Assembly: GCF_019375475.1 (NCBI RefSeq)
Contig: NZ_JAHXGQ010000002.1
Location: 682,001 to 746,000 of the forward strand
Source: Saccharothrix obliqua
GTDB taxonomy: Bacteria > Actinomycetota > Actinomycetes > Mycobacteriales > Pseudonocardiaceae
DNA length: 64,000 nucleotides
Reading direction: 5' to 3'
The translations under genes and the position numbers were made by a program. Shown here piece by piece: positions 28,580-37,128 of this stretch. Every line of letters begins with the position of its first letter. Positions within the stretch are counted from its first letter, which is position 1. Below the pieces are notes generated by a model. That model ran no database searches. It was not told the origin of the DNA and saw only the letters and a program-made list of their open reading frames with translations.

Positions 28580-29560
28580 ATGGTCAGACGCCTGCCCAAG
28601 ACCCTCGGCGCGCCCAGCGTCCTCGGACTGCACCCGGTCAAGGACCGCATCACCTACCTCTACCTCGACACCGTCCGGGTCGTCGCCGACCGCAACGGAG
28701 TGTGCGCCCAGGCCCAACACCCGGAAACCGGTGAACTCCAACGGGTCTACCTGCCCACCGCCAGCCTGGCCTGCGTCCTGCTCGGCCCCGGCACCAGCAT
28801 CACCCACGGAGCGGTCACCACCCTCACCAGGGACGGCACCGTACTCGGCTTCGTCGGCAGCGGCGGCGTCCGCTGCTACTCGGCGTTCCTGCACGACAGC
28901 ACCTCCACCGAGCTGCTGCACCGCCAAGTCCGGCTCGTGGGCGACCCAACCCAGCGCGAAGCCGCGGCCCGACGCCACTTCCACCTGCGGTTCGGCGAAC
29001 AACCACCACCCGACACCACCCTGAACCAACTACGGGGCATGGAAGGCACCCGCGTCAAGACCACCTACAAGATCCTCGCCCGCCAACACCGTGTCGGCCC
29101 GTTCCGCCGGTCCTACGACCCCCACGACTTCGACGCCGGCGACCCCGTCAACAAAGCACTCACCGCGGGAACCACCGCCCTGTACGGCATCTGCACCGCC
29201 GTACTGCTCAGCCTCGGCGCCTCCCCCGCGCTCGGCATCATCCACGAGCACAACCAACGCGCCTTCAGCTACGACATCGCCGACCTCTACAAGACCGAAT
29301 ACGTCCTGCCCACCGCGTTCTCCCTGGCCCACAGCACCAACCCCGAACGCGACATGCGCCTCCGCCTGCGCGAGGACCTACGTTTGCTCAAACTGATCCC
29401 CCGAATGATCCGCGACATCCACTACATCCTCGACGACAACGACCAACCCCCACCCACGGACCACCCCGCCACCGGCGTCGTCGACCTCTGGGACCCGGAC
29501 GGCAACGTCCCCGCCGGCGTCAACTACGGCACCCACGACACACCGGACCCGGGCTTCTGA
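28580..29560 (+). CDS. cas1: Cas1, spacer integrase
   Basis: A 326-residue integrase subunit of the adaptation complex. The metal-binding residues are present: Glu155 (RGMEGTRVK), His222 (GIIHEHN) and Asp232/Asp235 (SYDIADLYK). The beta-rich N-terminal domain and helical C-terminal domain are of normal type I-E length. The C-terminal about 40 residues are Pro/Asp-rich and look like an extended tail. It starts 3 bp after casE and overlaps cas2 by one base. Confidence 0.96.
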   Translation: MVRRLPKTLGAPSVLGLHPVKDRITYLYLDTVRVVADRNGVCAQAQHPETGELQRVYLPTASLACVLLGPGTSITHGAVTTLTRDGTVLGFVGSGGVRCYSAFLHDSTSTELLHRQVRLVGDPTQREAAARRHFHLRFGEQPPPDTTLNQLRGMEGTRVKTTYKILARQHRVGPFRRSYDPHDFDAGDPVNKALTAGTTALYGICTAVLLSLGASPALGIIHEHNQRAFSYDIADLYKTEYVLPTAFSLAHSTNPERDMRLRLREDLRLLKLIPRMIRDIHYILDDNDQPPPTDHPATGVVDLWDPDGNVPAGVNYGTHDTPDPGF

Positions 29561-29883
29561 TGGCACACTTCGCCGTCATCACCACCAGCGGCATCCCCGA
29601 CGGAACCCGCGGCGCCATCACCCGCTGGATGATCGAACCCGCACCCGGCGTCTACGTCGGCACACTCACCACCAGAGTCCGCACCTACCTCTGGACAGCC
29701 GTCAAAGACAGCATCGACCAACAAACCGGATGGGCCGCGATCGTCTACAACGCACCCACCGAACAGGGCTACCAGGTCGAAACACACGGACAACGCCACA
29801 TCGAACGAACACTCACCAACCTCGACGGACTCACCCTCGTCGCCTGGCCCCGCAACACCACCAGCAACACAACAGAATGGTAA
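29560..29883 (+). CDS. cas2: Cas2e, adaptation complex scaffold
   Basis: A 107-residue Cas2 of the type I-E class that bridges two Cas1 dimers. Conserved features: FAVITTSGIPDGTRGAITRW, VGTLTTRVRTYLW and GWAAIVYNAPTEQGY. The ATG overlaps the cas1 TGA by one base. The TAA stop lies inside the leader anchor (GGTAAC) of array 2, so the coding end and the adaptation site are fused. Confidence 0.95.
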   Translation: MAHFAVITTSGIPDGTRGAITRWMIEPAPGVYVGTLTTRVRTYLWTAVKDSIDQQTGWAAIVYNAPTEQGYQVETHGQRHIERTLTNLDGLTLVAWPRNTTSNTTEW

Positions 29884-29912
29884 CGCCACCACATCAGCCC
29901 AGGTCAGCAAGA
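29879..29912 (+). promoter_or_regulatory. Short leader anchor of array 2 overlapping cas2 stop
   Basis: GGTAAC begins exactly 34 bp before the first repeat, as it does before array 1 (also 34 bp), array 3 and array 4. Several repeat-proximal bases also agree (GTCAGCAAG here, TTCAGGAAG at array 1). The upstream 160 bp of the long leader is absent because it is cas2 coding sequence. This 34-bp block is therefore the minimal shared leader part. Confidence 0.6.
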
Positions 29913-31320
29913 GTTCTCCCCGCGCAGCGGGGGTGGGTCCGTCCAGCCCGGTGCGCAGGGCGTCGAGCCGAGGTTCTCCCCGCGCAGCGGGGGTGGGTCG
30001 ATCGTCGAGCGGCTCGGCGCCGCCGAGGTCGGGTTCTCCCCGCGCAGCGGGGGTGGGTCCATGGCGTCCTACACCTACAGCCTCTCCGCTCCGTTCTCCC
30101 CGCGCAGCGGGGGTGGGTCTTGGAGCCGGAACGGCCCCGCGGCGCGCGGTCCGTTCTCCCCGCGCAGCGGGGGTGGGTCGACCTACCCCGACCAGGTCGA
30201 GGAGGTCGAAGAGTTCTCCCCGCGCAGCGGGGGTGGGTCCTACGCGATGGCCGCCGACCTGTTCGCGGGGCTGTTCTCCCCGCGCAGCGGGGGTGGGTCC
30301 CAGAGGTTCCACGCCGTCCGCTTGGCCGGGTCGTTCTCCCCGCGCAGCGGGGGTGGGTCGTCAGTGGTGGATGCGGAGGCGCGCGGTGCCCCGTTCTCCC
30401 CGCGCAGCGGGGGTGGGTCCCCTGGGTGGGTGCGGGAGTAGCCGACGTCGGCGTTCTCCCCGCGCAGCGGGGGTGGGTCCACCAGGCCCGCGGCGTATGC
30501 GGACGTGGAACTGTTCTCCCCGCGCAGCGGGGGTGGGTCCTCTGGGTCTTGGACAAGGTTCCCGACCACCGTGTTCTCCCCGCGCAGCGGGGGTCGGTCC
30601 CATCCCCGGCTCGGCAAGCCGCTGTCGGACCGGTTCTCCCCGCGCAGCGGGGGTGGGTCCTCGGCTCCGCCTTGGGATAGGGGGTGATGTGGTTCTCCCT
30701 GCGCAGCGGGGGTGGGGCGGTCTCGTAGCTGGCGAGGTCGCCGCAGCGGAGGTTCTCCCCGCGCAGCGGGGGTGGGTCTTCTCCGACGCTGTGGCGACCC
30801 GCTCCTGCTCGGTTCTCCTCGCAGCGGGGTGGGTCGATCCCCGCGTTCACCTTCCGTGTTCGCGCCGCGTTCTCGCCGCGCAGCGGGGGTGGGTCCCTGG
30901 ACGCGAGCCTGCACCACCTGGAGATCCAGTTCTCCCCGCACAGCGGGGGTAGGTCCGTGGTCAGCTCATCCGGGGTGATCGGGCCGTCGTTCTCCCCGCG
31001 CAGCGGGGGTGCGTCCCTGATGCTGAGCCCCCTGGGTAAAGCGATCATGTTCTCCCCGCGCAGCGGGGGTGGGTCGTCACCAGCGCGGCACGGGGTCCGA
31101 GGTGACCAGTTCTCCCCGCGCAGCGGGAGTCGGTCCGTGCTCCTGCCCATCGAACCACGCGAGGTGCTGGCCCCCCGCCCCCCGCGCAGCAGCGCGGTAG
31201 ATCGCTGCTGCTGCTCTCCGGCGGCGGGGAATCGTCCCCTGCGCAGCGAAGGGTGAGTCCTCCAGACACCCACCGCGGACGTTGCGGATCGGGTTCTTCC
31301 CGCGCAGCGCGGGTGGGTTC
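29913..31320 (+). CRISPR. Type I-E CRISPR array 2, about 24 repeats with decaying distal end
   Basis: Same repeat as array 1, period 60 bp. The first 13 repeats, to 30633, are almost perfect; one has GTCGGTCC. From 30692 on the repeats accumulate substitutions and deletions: 30812 lost several bases, 31109 reads GGGAGTCGGTCC, and 31170 and 31233 are barely recognisable. The last, at 31293, reads GTTCTTCCCGCGCAG. The decay runs away from cas2, giving a left-to-right orientation with the newest spacers beside cas2. Confidence 0.96.
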
Positions 31321-31553
31321 GTCCGGCGGTTCCCTGAGCCATCCCGCTGAATGCTGTGCGTGCTGGTGATCCGGTCCGGAGGCGAGCGGCGAGAATTCAA
31401 CTGGTTCGGAGCGGGCCAACGACGTGTAGCTCTGGACCGTCCGCGTCAACTCCGACTCCTTCGCCGAAGCGGTCTTCGCCATGACGGTCGCCATGATCAC
31501 GGCCGGTCGGGTATCGCGCTGGCCGGTGACATCCGGTTGAAACCGTCACGTCT

Positions 31554-32150
31554 TCAGGCTTGTCGGACTGCGGGCGGTCTGTCGGTGTCACCGGTCGCGC
31601 TGCCCAGTGCGCGTCGTAGTCCCGACCGTGCCCGGTAGGCCAGTGCCGAGATGGCGTTGGGGCTGGCTCCCAGGCGGGGTGCGATGTCGGCGGGGCGCTG
31701 GCCCTCGATGTCGATCAGCCACAGAATCGCCCTCCAGCGTGCGGGCAGTTCCGCGAAGCTCTTTGCGAGACGGGCATGTTCGTCGGCGACTGCCTGGGCG
31801 TTCTCGGGGCTGGGGGTGTCGTGGTCGATGAGGTGGGCCATGTCGTCGACGAGGACGGTGCGGCGTTCCCGGCGGGTGCGGTCGTAGGCCAGGTGGCGGA
31901 GGGTGGTGTGCAGGTAGGCGTGGAAGTTCCTGATCGGATCCCGGCGTGTTCTCGATGTGGCGAGGATCCGGCTGAAGGCTTCGGAGACCAGGTCCTCGGC
32001 GTCGGGCCGGGATCGCGAGAGCCGGAGTGCTGTCGCGGTGGCCGCGGAGAGGTGACGGGCGTAGAGCGTGCCGTAGGCGTGGTGGTTACCCGCTTCCACC
32101 TGCCTGACGAGTTCGGTGTCCGGTTCGGCGTTGTCGTGGTCGTACCGCAT
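31554..32150 (-). CDS. Sigma-70 family (ECF-like) RNA polymerase sigma factor
   Basis: A 198-residue regulator that would direct RNA polymerase to specific promoters. The chosen ATG has a GAGAGG site 8 bases upstream. Region 2 is seen in AYGTLYARHLSAATATALRL, AEDLVSEAFSRILAT and the FHAYLHTTLRHLAYD helix. Region 4 is seen in ELPARWRAILWLIDIEGQRP, ADIAPRLGASPNAISALAYR and ARSGLRRAL. No anti-sigma gene is adjacent. It follows the integrase gene on the same strand after 47 bp, so it may control functions of the integrated element. Confidence 0.85.
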   Translation of the reverse strand: MRYDHDNAEPDTELVRQVEAGNHHAYGTLYARHLSAATATALRLSRSRPDAEDLVSEAFSRILATSRTRRDPIRNFHAYLHTTLRHLAYDRTRRERRTVLVDDMAHLIDHDTPSPENAQAVADEHARLAKSFAELPARWRAILWLIDIEGQRPADIAPRLGASPNAISALAYRARSGLRRALGSATGDTDRPPAVRQA

Positions 32151-32197
32151 GCGTTTGCCTCTCGCCGCGGCCGGTTGCCGGTCGTGGGTCGTGCGGA

Positions 32198-33406
32198 TCA
32201 CGCGGCGGGCGGGCTGAGCGGGCGGGGCCCGCAGTGGGGAGTCGATGGTGTGGCGCGGGAGGCGAGGGTGGCCAGGGCGTCGACCCAACGCTGTTGGAGA
32301 CGCTGGAGGATCGTGACTTCGACTTCGGGCGCGACGTGCTCGTAGATCTCCCGGATCTTATCGGGGAGGAGGTGGCCGAGGCGGCGGGCGCGGCCGACGT
32401 CGGGGATGCCGTCGGCGATGAGCCAGGTGTTGTGGCTGTGGCGCAGTCCGTGGAACGTCAGGCCGGGTGCGACGGGGTGAACGGATACGGCGGGGTTGGT
32501 GCGGTGGTGGTTGCCGTCGGCGGCGGGGCGCATGGCGCGGCGTCCGAAGTTGGAGCGGCGCAGGAGTTGTCGTTCGGAGGTGACGAAGATGTGCGGGTGG
32601 TCGTGGGTGGTGAGGTGGTGACGCCACAGGTCGATCAGGAAGGGTGGGAGGGTGACGGTGCGGGCGGAGGAGTCGGTCTTGGGCGGGCCGAGTTGCAGGG
32701 TGCCGCCGACTTCGTGGAGGGCCCCGGTGTCGGGGTCGATGACGAAGCAGCCGTCGTCGAGGTGGATGTTGCCGCGTTGCAGGCCGGTGAGTTCACCCCA
32801 GCGGGCTCCGGTCCAGGCCGCGCTGACGATGACGACCGCGGCCCATTCTCCGACGAGGTCGCCGGCCTGGAGAGCGACGAGCAGTGCTTGTTCGGGTGTT
32901 GCCCAGACGACGTCGGGTTTGCGCCGGGGTCGTCGCCGGCCACGCCGACGTGGTCGTATGGGAGTGGTGGAGATGATGCCTTCGTCGGCGGCGTCGGCGA
33001 GCATCATGGTGATCAGCTTCATGATGGTCTTGACGGTGCTGTCAGCGAGGCCGCCGGCGCGGAGTTCCGCTGCCCAGGTGTGGGCGGCGAGGTTGCTGAT
33101 GGTGTTGAAGGGCACCGCGCTCCAGCGGGGGCCGATGTGGTTGCGGACCAGGCTTCGGTATTGGGCCAAGGTGGCCGGTGCGACGTCGAGTGAGTCGAAC
33201 CAAGGCTCGATCCAGGTGCCGAACCGTTGATCAGCCGTGGTGGCTTCACTGGTGGGTGTGCCGCCGTGCCGACGCTCGGTAATGCGCCGGGCTTCGTTCC
33301 TGGCGGCTTCCTCGGTGGTGAAACCCGTCTTGGATCCGAGGCTTCCGTCGTCCCGCAGATACCGGACTCGCCAGGAGTTCCTGCCGGACCGTTCGTAGTA
33401 GGCCAT
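32198..33406 (-). CDS. Tyrosine integrase of the 32-62 kb element
   Basis: A 402-residue phage-type integrase. The N-terminal AP2-like arm-binding strand (GRNSWRVRYLRDDGSLGSK, GFTTEEAARNEARRI) is followed by the core-binding helices (FDSLDVAPATLAQYRSLVRN). The catalytic domain has Arg in TGARWGELTGL, HGLRHSHNTW with the His-x-x-Arg pair, RLGHLLPD and the nucleophile Tyr in REIYEHV. It lies at the outer end of a leftward operon that starts with an excisionase-type gene, and is unrelated in detail to the integrase at 16.8 kb. Confidence 0.9.
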   Translation of the reverse strand: MAYYERSGRNSWRVRYLRDDGSLGSKTGFTTEEAARNEARRITERRHGGTPTSEATTADQRFGTWIEPWFDSLDVAPATLAQYRSLVRNHIGPRWSAVPFNTISNLAAHTWAAELRAGGLADSTVKTIMKLITMMLADAADEGIISTTPIRPRRRGRRRPRRKPDVVWATPEQALLVALQAGDLVGEWAAVVIVSAAWTGARWGELTGLQRGNIHLDDGCFVIDPDTGALHEVGGTLQLGPPKTDSSARTVTLPPFLIDLWRHHLTTHDHPHIFVTSERQLLRRSNFGRRAMRPAADGNHHRTNPAVSVHPVAPGLTFHGLRHSHNTWLIADGIPDVGRARRLGHLLPDKIREIYEHVAPEVEVTILQRLQQRWVDALATLASRATPSTPHCGPRPLSPPAA

Positions 33407-33511
33407 CCGCGTGTCTCCCTGCTGGCGGTGGTTCGGGTGGCGTGATGGGTTGATGGACGCATCGTCGGGTCGAGGCGATCAAGCCTGGTACGTACCGTTA
33501 CCCGGATCGGG

Positions 33512-33877
33512 TTACGGGGTGTGGCGCGTGGGTGTGTGCTTGCTCGCGGCGGCGATGTCGTCGATGTCCTGTCGCGTGAAGCGGAGGTGTTTGCCGAGGA
33601 AGCGGCAGGGGACCGCGCGGGCGGCGGCGCGGCGGCGCAACCACGAGGGTCGGACCTGGAGCAGCGCGGCGGCTTGTTCCGGTGTGTACAACACAAGTTC
33701 CGGTGCGGCGCCGGGATCGTGTGTTTTCTCGCCGGGGACTCGCTGCTGCGGTGGCGGTTCGGCACGGCTCGTGTCCGGAGTGGAGTCGCCGGGCGGTGGT
33801 TCTCCGGGATGGTGAGCGGGCGGTGGGACGCGGCGGGTGTGCGGGCGGCCGGCTATTCGGCGTGACGGGTGCACCAT
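33512..33877 (-). CDS. Excisionase-type winged-helix DNA-binding protein
   Basis: A 121-residue protein with a disordered Pro/Arg-rich N-terminus and a MerR/Xis-like C-terminal domain: LYTPEQAAALLQVRPSWLRR, RAVPCRFLGKHLRFTRQDID, DIAAA. Such proteins bend DNA during integrase-mediated excision, or act as small repressors. It lies 105 bp upstream of the integrase on the same strand. The chosen ATG has a GGAGAAGAG-like site. The gap between the two genes holds a near-palindrome, CCGTTACCCG-GAT-CGGGTTACGG. Confidence 0.8.
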   Translation of the reverse strand: MVHPSRRIAGRPHTRRVPPPAHHPGEPPPGDSTPDTSRAEPPPQQRVPGEKTHDPGAAPELVLYTPEQAAALLQVRPSWLRRRAAARAVPCRFLGKHLRFTRQDIDDIAAASKHTPTRHTP

Positions 33878-33935
33878 GTTTCTCTTCTCCGGGACGGTAT
33901 GCGGCGGCGGTGGGCGCCCGGTTCGGTCGTGGCGT

Positions 33936-34859
33936 TCATGCCGCGCGTTCCGCTGGACGGGTGTCCGTGGTGGCGGCGGGGTGGCCGGAGCGGCATGACC
34001 AGGGTGAGCAGCCGTCCGGGTCGTCGTCTTCCTCGCGTGTCGATTCGGCGGTGATGAGCCGCAGGTGTCGTTTGCCTGCCGCGGGTGTGTCGAGGTCGGC
34101 TTGGTCAAGGGGGATACAGGACCGGTGCAGGAAGTACTGCCCGTGCAACTGCTGGCCCTGTGTGGTGGCGTGGGGGTAGCCGTGGCGGATGGCGTGGTCG
34201 AACTGGACCGCTTCGGCCCAGCCGTGCGGGTCGTTGTCGCGGATCCAGCGCCAGCCGGCGTTGCCGTGGTACGGGCATCCGACGCAGGCTGATTTGACCG
34301 TCTTCTCGAAGCCGTGTTCGGCGAGGTACTCGATGCATCGTGCTCGGTCGAAGCCGAGGTCGAGCAGGGGGAAGACGTTGCGCAGGAACCGCACGCCGGA
34401 GTCCTTGGCGCGGCCGATCTCGTCGGTGCTGATGCCGATGGCCTGCTCGGCGTACATTCCGCGAGGAATCCGCCGTGGGTGCGGGTAGCCCAGTAGCTCG
34501 CGGGCTGCCTTCTTCAGCGGTGTGATCTTGTATTCGCTGGTGCACTGTCGCCGTGCGAGTCCTCGGGAGCCGTCGGGGTTGAGGGTGTGCAGGGGCATCG
34601 AGACGAACCGGTGGCGGGGGTCGAGGGCGTCGGCGCGGATGTTTCCCGCGGAGACGCGGCGCACCGGGATTCCCTTGCTCTCGGCGTAGGTCGTGAGGCG
34701 TTCGAGGTTGGTGTAGACGGCGCGGGGTTCCCAGCCGGTGTCGGCGAACAGGGCCATGTCGAAGGGCGTGATGTCACCGGCGCAGGCCAGTAGCAGCACG
34801 GTGGTGCTCTGCACTCCGGCGCCCAGGGACAGCAGCCGCAGGGTCGGTGGTGAACTCAT
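33936..34859 (-). CDS. PP-loop (PAPS-reductase-like) ATP-pyrophosphatase family protein
   Basis: A 307-residue cytosolic protein of the adenine nucleotide alpha-hydrolase superfamily. The ATP-binding PP-loop SLGAGVQSTT is at residues 11-20, followed by FADTGWEPRAVYTNLERL and the QCTSEYKITPLKK segment. A CVGCP-Y-H motif near residue 194 could bind a metal or FeS cluster. Classical PAPS reductases act in sulfate assimilation. Versions with this CxGCPxH motif are instead common in phages and mobile elements beside DNA methyltransferases, as here, so a role in nucleic-acid modification is inferred. It overlaps the cytosine methyltransferase gene by 4 bp (ATGA). Confidence 0.75.
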   Translation of the reverse strand: MSSPPTLRLLSLGAGVQSTTVLLLACAGDITPFDMALFADTGWEPRAVYTNLERLTTYAESKGIPVRRVSAGNIRADALDPRHRFVSMPLHTLNPDGSRGLARRQCTSEYKITPLKKAARELLGYPHPRRIPRGMYAEQAIGISTDEIGRAKDSGVRFLRNVFPLLDLGFDRARCIEYLAEHGFEKTVKSACVGCPYHGNAGWRWIRDNDPHGWAEAVQFDHAIRHGYPHATTQGQQLHGQYFLHRSCIPLDQADLDTPAAGKRHLRLITAESTREEDDDPDGCSPWSCRSGHPAATTDTRPAERAA

Positions 34860-36061
34860 GCGGCGGTCGCCTCCCGCCTGGTGCGGGAGAGGGCGTCGTG
34901 GTGGAGCAGTGCGGCGAGGTCGTCGAGGAGGAGGTCGACGGCGTGGGCCGCTTGTTGGGGGACGACGCCGTTGCCGAGGGCGTGGAGTTGGGCGGTGCGG
35001 GGCAGTGGGAGGGCGGTGACCCAGCCTTCGGGCAGGCCCATCATCCATTCGACGATCGCGGGGTTGAGGACCGTCGACTGGCGTTGGCCGGTCGTGGTCG
35101 GGTCGGGAGCTGGGCGGTTCAGGCGGTGTTCCCACCGCTGGATGGCGGGTTCGTAGCCGCCGAAATCCACGACGCGGGCACCTCGGTCCAGTCGCGGAAC
35201 TCGTGGGGCAGGACACCGCGAGCCAACTCCAGCGCCTGCTCCAGGCTCGCCCCGGCCGCGCCGCCTTGTGCGGCCGGGCGGCGTGCCCGACGGGCGCTGG
35301 TGCGTTTGGTTCCCGTCCGGGGTGTCGGGAGCAGGCTGTGGGCCGCCGCGGGCAGGGAGGGGTGGCCCTTGCTGTCGTGGTAGTTGGGCGAACCACTCAC
35401 GCCATCCGAAGCCCGTGGCGTCGGCAGCAGTCGCACCGAGGAACGGGCGAAGGGGAGGATCCGGTGGGACAGCGGTGGCCGGAAACCGGGGCCGGGTCGG
35501 CGGCCGGGGGTGCCGGTGTCGCTGGCGCGGGGTGTGGGCAGCAGCGGGTGGTCCGAGTCGGGGCCAGGCCAGGAGGAAGAGGCGTTCGCGGAGGTGCGGG
35601 GCTCCGACGTCGGCGGCGCGAACGCTGCGCCAGACAGTGTCGTACCCCGCTTCGGCCAGGTCCGCGAGTACACGGTCGAGTCCGCCGCCGCGCCACCTGA
35701 GGGCGGCGACGTTCTCCACGACGACGAGCGGCGGTCGTAGTACGCGAAGGGCTGCCATGATGTCGCGCCAGAGTCCACTGCGGGTGCCTTTCTCGATGCC
35801 GGCGCGTCTGCCGGCAGCGGAGATGTCCTGGCAGGGGAACCCGGCGGTCACCACATCGACCGGGCGCACCGCGGTCCAGTCGACGGCGCGAAGGTCGCCG
35901 AGGTTGGGCACGCCCGGCATGCGGGCGGCCAGCACGGTGGCGATGTGGGGGTCGTTGTCGGCGCACCAGGCGATGCGTCCCGTGCCCAGCGCGGCGAGCA
36001 CGCCGAGGTCGAGTCCGCCGTACCCGGTGCACAACGACCCGATCAGGGGCCCGGTGTTCAT
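34856..36061 (-). CDS. DNA (cytosine-5) methyltransferase with frame-switched middle
   Basis: A C5-cytosine methyltransferase, 401 residues in the open frame. Motif I is LCTGYGGLDLGV (10-21), the catalytic motif GFPCQDIS has Cys77, motif VI is VENVAALRW, and APHLRERLFLLAW is present. The C-terminus keeps GYEPAIQRWE, FVEWMMGLPEGW-like VEWMMGLPEGW and the final QLHALGNGVVPQQA. Between about 35563 and 35175 the open frame reads only Pro/Arg filler, while the next frame reads family-like sequence (LLPTPRASD twice, GGAAGASLEQALELARG). One extra base in a GGGG/CCCC run at 35560-35563 and one missing base near 35175 would explain both. It is either a sequencing error or compensated mutations; if real, the target-recognition part is altered. 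No restriction enzyme gene is nearby. Confidence 0.85.
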   Translation of the reverse strand: MNTGPLIGSLCTGYGGLDLGVLAALGTGRIAWCADNDPHIATVLAARMPGVPNLGDLRAVDWTAVRPVDVVTAGFPCQDISAAGRRAGIEKGTRSGLWRDIMAALRVLRPPLVVVENVAALRWRGGGLDRVLADLAEAGYDTVWRSVRAADVGAPHLRERLFLLAWPRLGPPAAAHTPRQRHRHPRPPTRPRFPATAVPPDPPLRPFLGATAADATGFGWREWFAQLPRQQGPPLPARGGPQPAPDTPDGNQTHQRPSGTPPGRTRRRGRGEPGAGAGVGSRCPAPRVPRLDRGARVVDFGGYEPAIQRWEHRLNRPAPDPTTTGQRQSTVLNPAIVEWMMGLPEGWVTALPLPRTAQLHALGNGVVPQQAAHAVDLLLDDLAALLHHDALSRTRREATAA

Positions 36062-37128
36062 GCCGCCGACTTCGCTGAGGCGGACCCGCGCGCGGCATCC
36101 GGTTGCGAGGCGGGATGGCGCCGTGCTGCTGCCTGCACGGCGGCGGAGTGCGGCGGCGTGCGGAGGACGAGGACGTCTTCGTGGGCGATCAGATGCAGGG
36201 GCAGTCCCGACTCGCGCTGCTTGCGGATGAAGTCGCGTTGGAAGAAGCTGCCGCGCGCCACCAGGTCGGTGTCGGCGGCGCGGGCCAGTAGCGCGACGTC
36301 GCGTTCGACGGCCACCAATCCGGCCGCGTGGCCGCAGGCGAGGACCTGTGAGGGCAGGTCGATCAGTTCGGCGTGTTCGCGCCACGGGCGGGCGGTGATG
36401 ACGACGTGTCCGCCCGGCCGTAGGAAGGTGCGCAGGGCGGCGAGGACGCGGGTGAACCCGGCCAGCAGTCGGTGGTGGCCGATGTTGGCGAGGTTGCCGC
36501 GGTCCAAGGTGCTGCCGTAGAGGTGGTGGTACTTCTGCACCCCCGCCGGGGTGGCGGACACCTGGCCGTGGGTCGACGGTCCGTAGGGCGGTGAGGTGAC
36601 CACCAGCGCCACCTGGCCCACGTACTCGGCCGGCAGCAGGGTCACGAGTTGGCGGGCGTCGCCGCGAATGACCCGCGCGTCGTGGTCGACGCCCCGCTCG
36701 CGTGCCAACGCGAGGTTGGCGGTCGCGATGTCGGCCCAGTGCGGTTCGTACTCCACGCCGACGGCGCGTCGACCGAGCCGGACTGCTTCGACGAGCGTGG
36801 TGCCGATGCCGCACATCGGGTCGAGCACCAGCTCGCCCGGCTCGGTGTAGTGGGCGACGGCGTGGCGGACGACCTCGGGCAGCATCTTGGCCGGGTGCGC
36901 GGTCGACTCCGGGACGTAGAAGTCCTTGCGCTGGGCGGCCGGTGACGTCTGCGCGGTGGTCCACACCGAGAGCGCGGGCGGGATCTCGGGCACGGCGACA
37001 AGCGCGGGTGGAGTGCGCCGGGTCGGCTGGTCGCCGGCGGAGGGCGAAGCGGCGTGGTCGGGTGTCGCCGCGGTGTTCTTCCGGGGGCACGGGATGGGCT
37101 GGATGAAGACGGCCTCGCACGCGGTCAT
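36058..37128 (-). CDS. DNA amino-methyltransferase (N6-adenine or N4-cytosine)
   Basis: A 356-residue SAM-dependent DNA methyltransferase. The SAM site is LVLDPMCGIGTTLVEA (motif I, about 101-115), with the acidic VGVEYEP strand behind it. The catalytic motif IV is TSPPYG at 178-183. The C-terminus has LRPGGHVVITARPW and DVLVLRTPPH. TSPPY is found in both N4-cytosine and N6-adenine enzymes, so the base is not decided here. It overlaps the C5-methyltransferase by 4 bp and the upstream gene by 4 bp, so all are one operon. In mobile elements such paired orphan methylases commonly protect DNA from host restriction. Confidence 0.88.
   Translation of the reverse strand: MTACEAVFIQPIPCPRKNTAATPDHAASPSAGDQPTRRTPPALVAVPEIPPALSVWTTAQTSPAAQRKDFYVPESTAHPAKMLPEVVRHAVAHYTEPGELVLDPMCGIGTTLVEAVRLGRRAVGVEYEPHWADIATANLALARERGVDHDARVIRGDARQLVTLLPAEYVGQVALVVTSPPYGPSTHGQVSATPAGVQKYHHLYGSTLDRGNLANIGHHRLLAGFTRVLAALRTFLRPGGHVVITARPWREHAELIDLPSQVLACGHAAGLVAVERDVALLARAADTDLVARGSFFQRDFIRKQRESGLPLHLIAHEDVLVLRTPPHSAAVQAAARRHPASQPDAARGSASAKSAA

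Noticed and set aside
18579-31320. Self-targeting by spacers against the element in this window
   Set aside because: By eye I found no spacer matching the conjugation or methylase genes, but a full comparison cannot be done without computation, so no claim is made.
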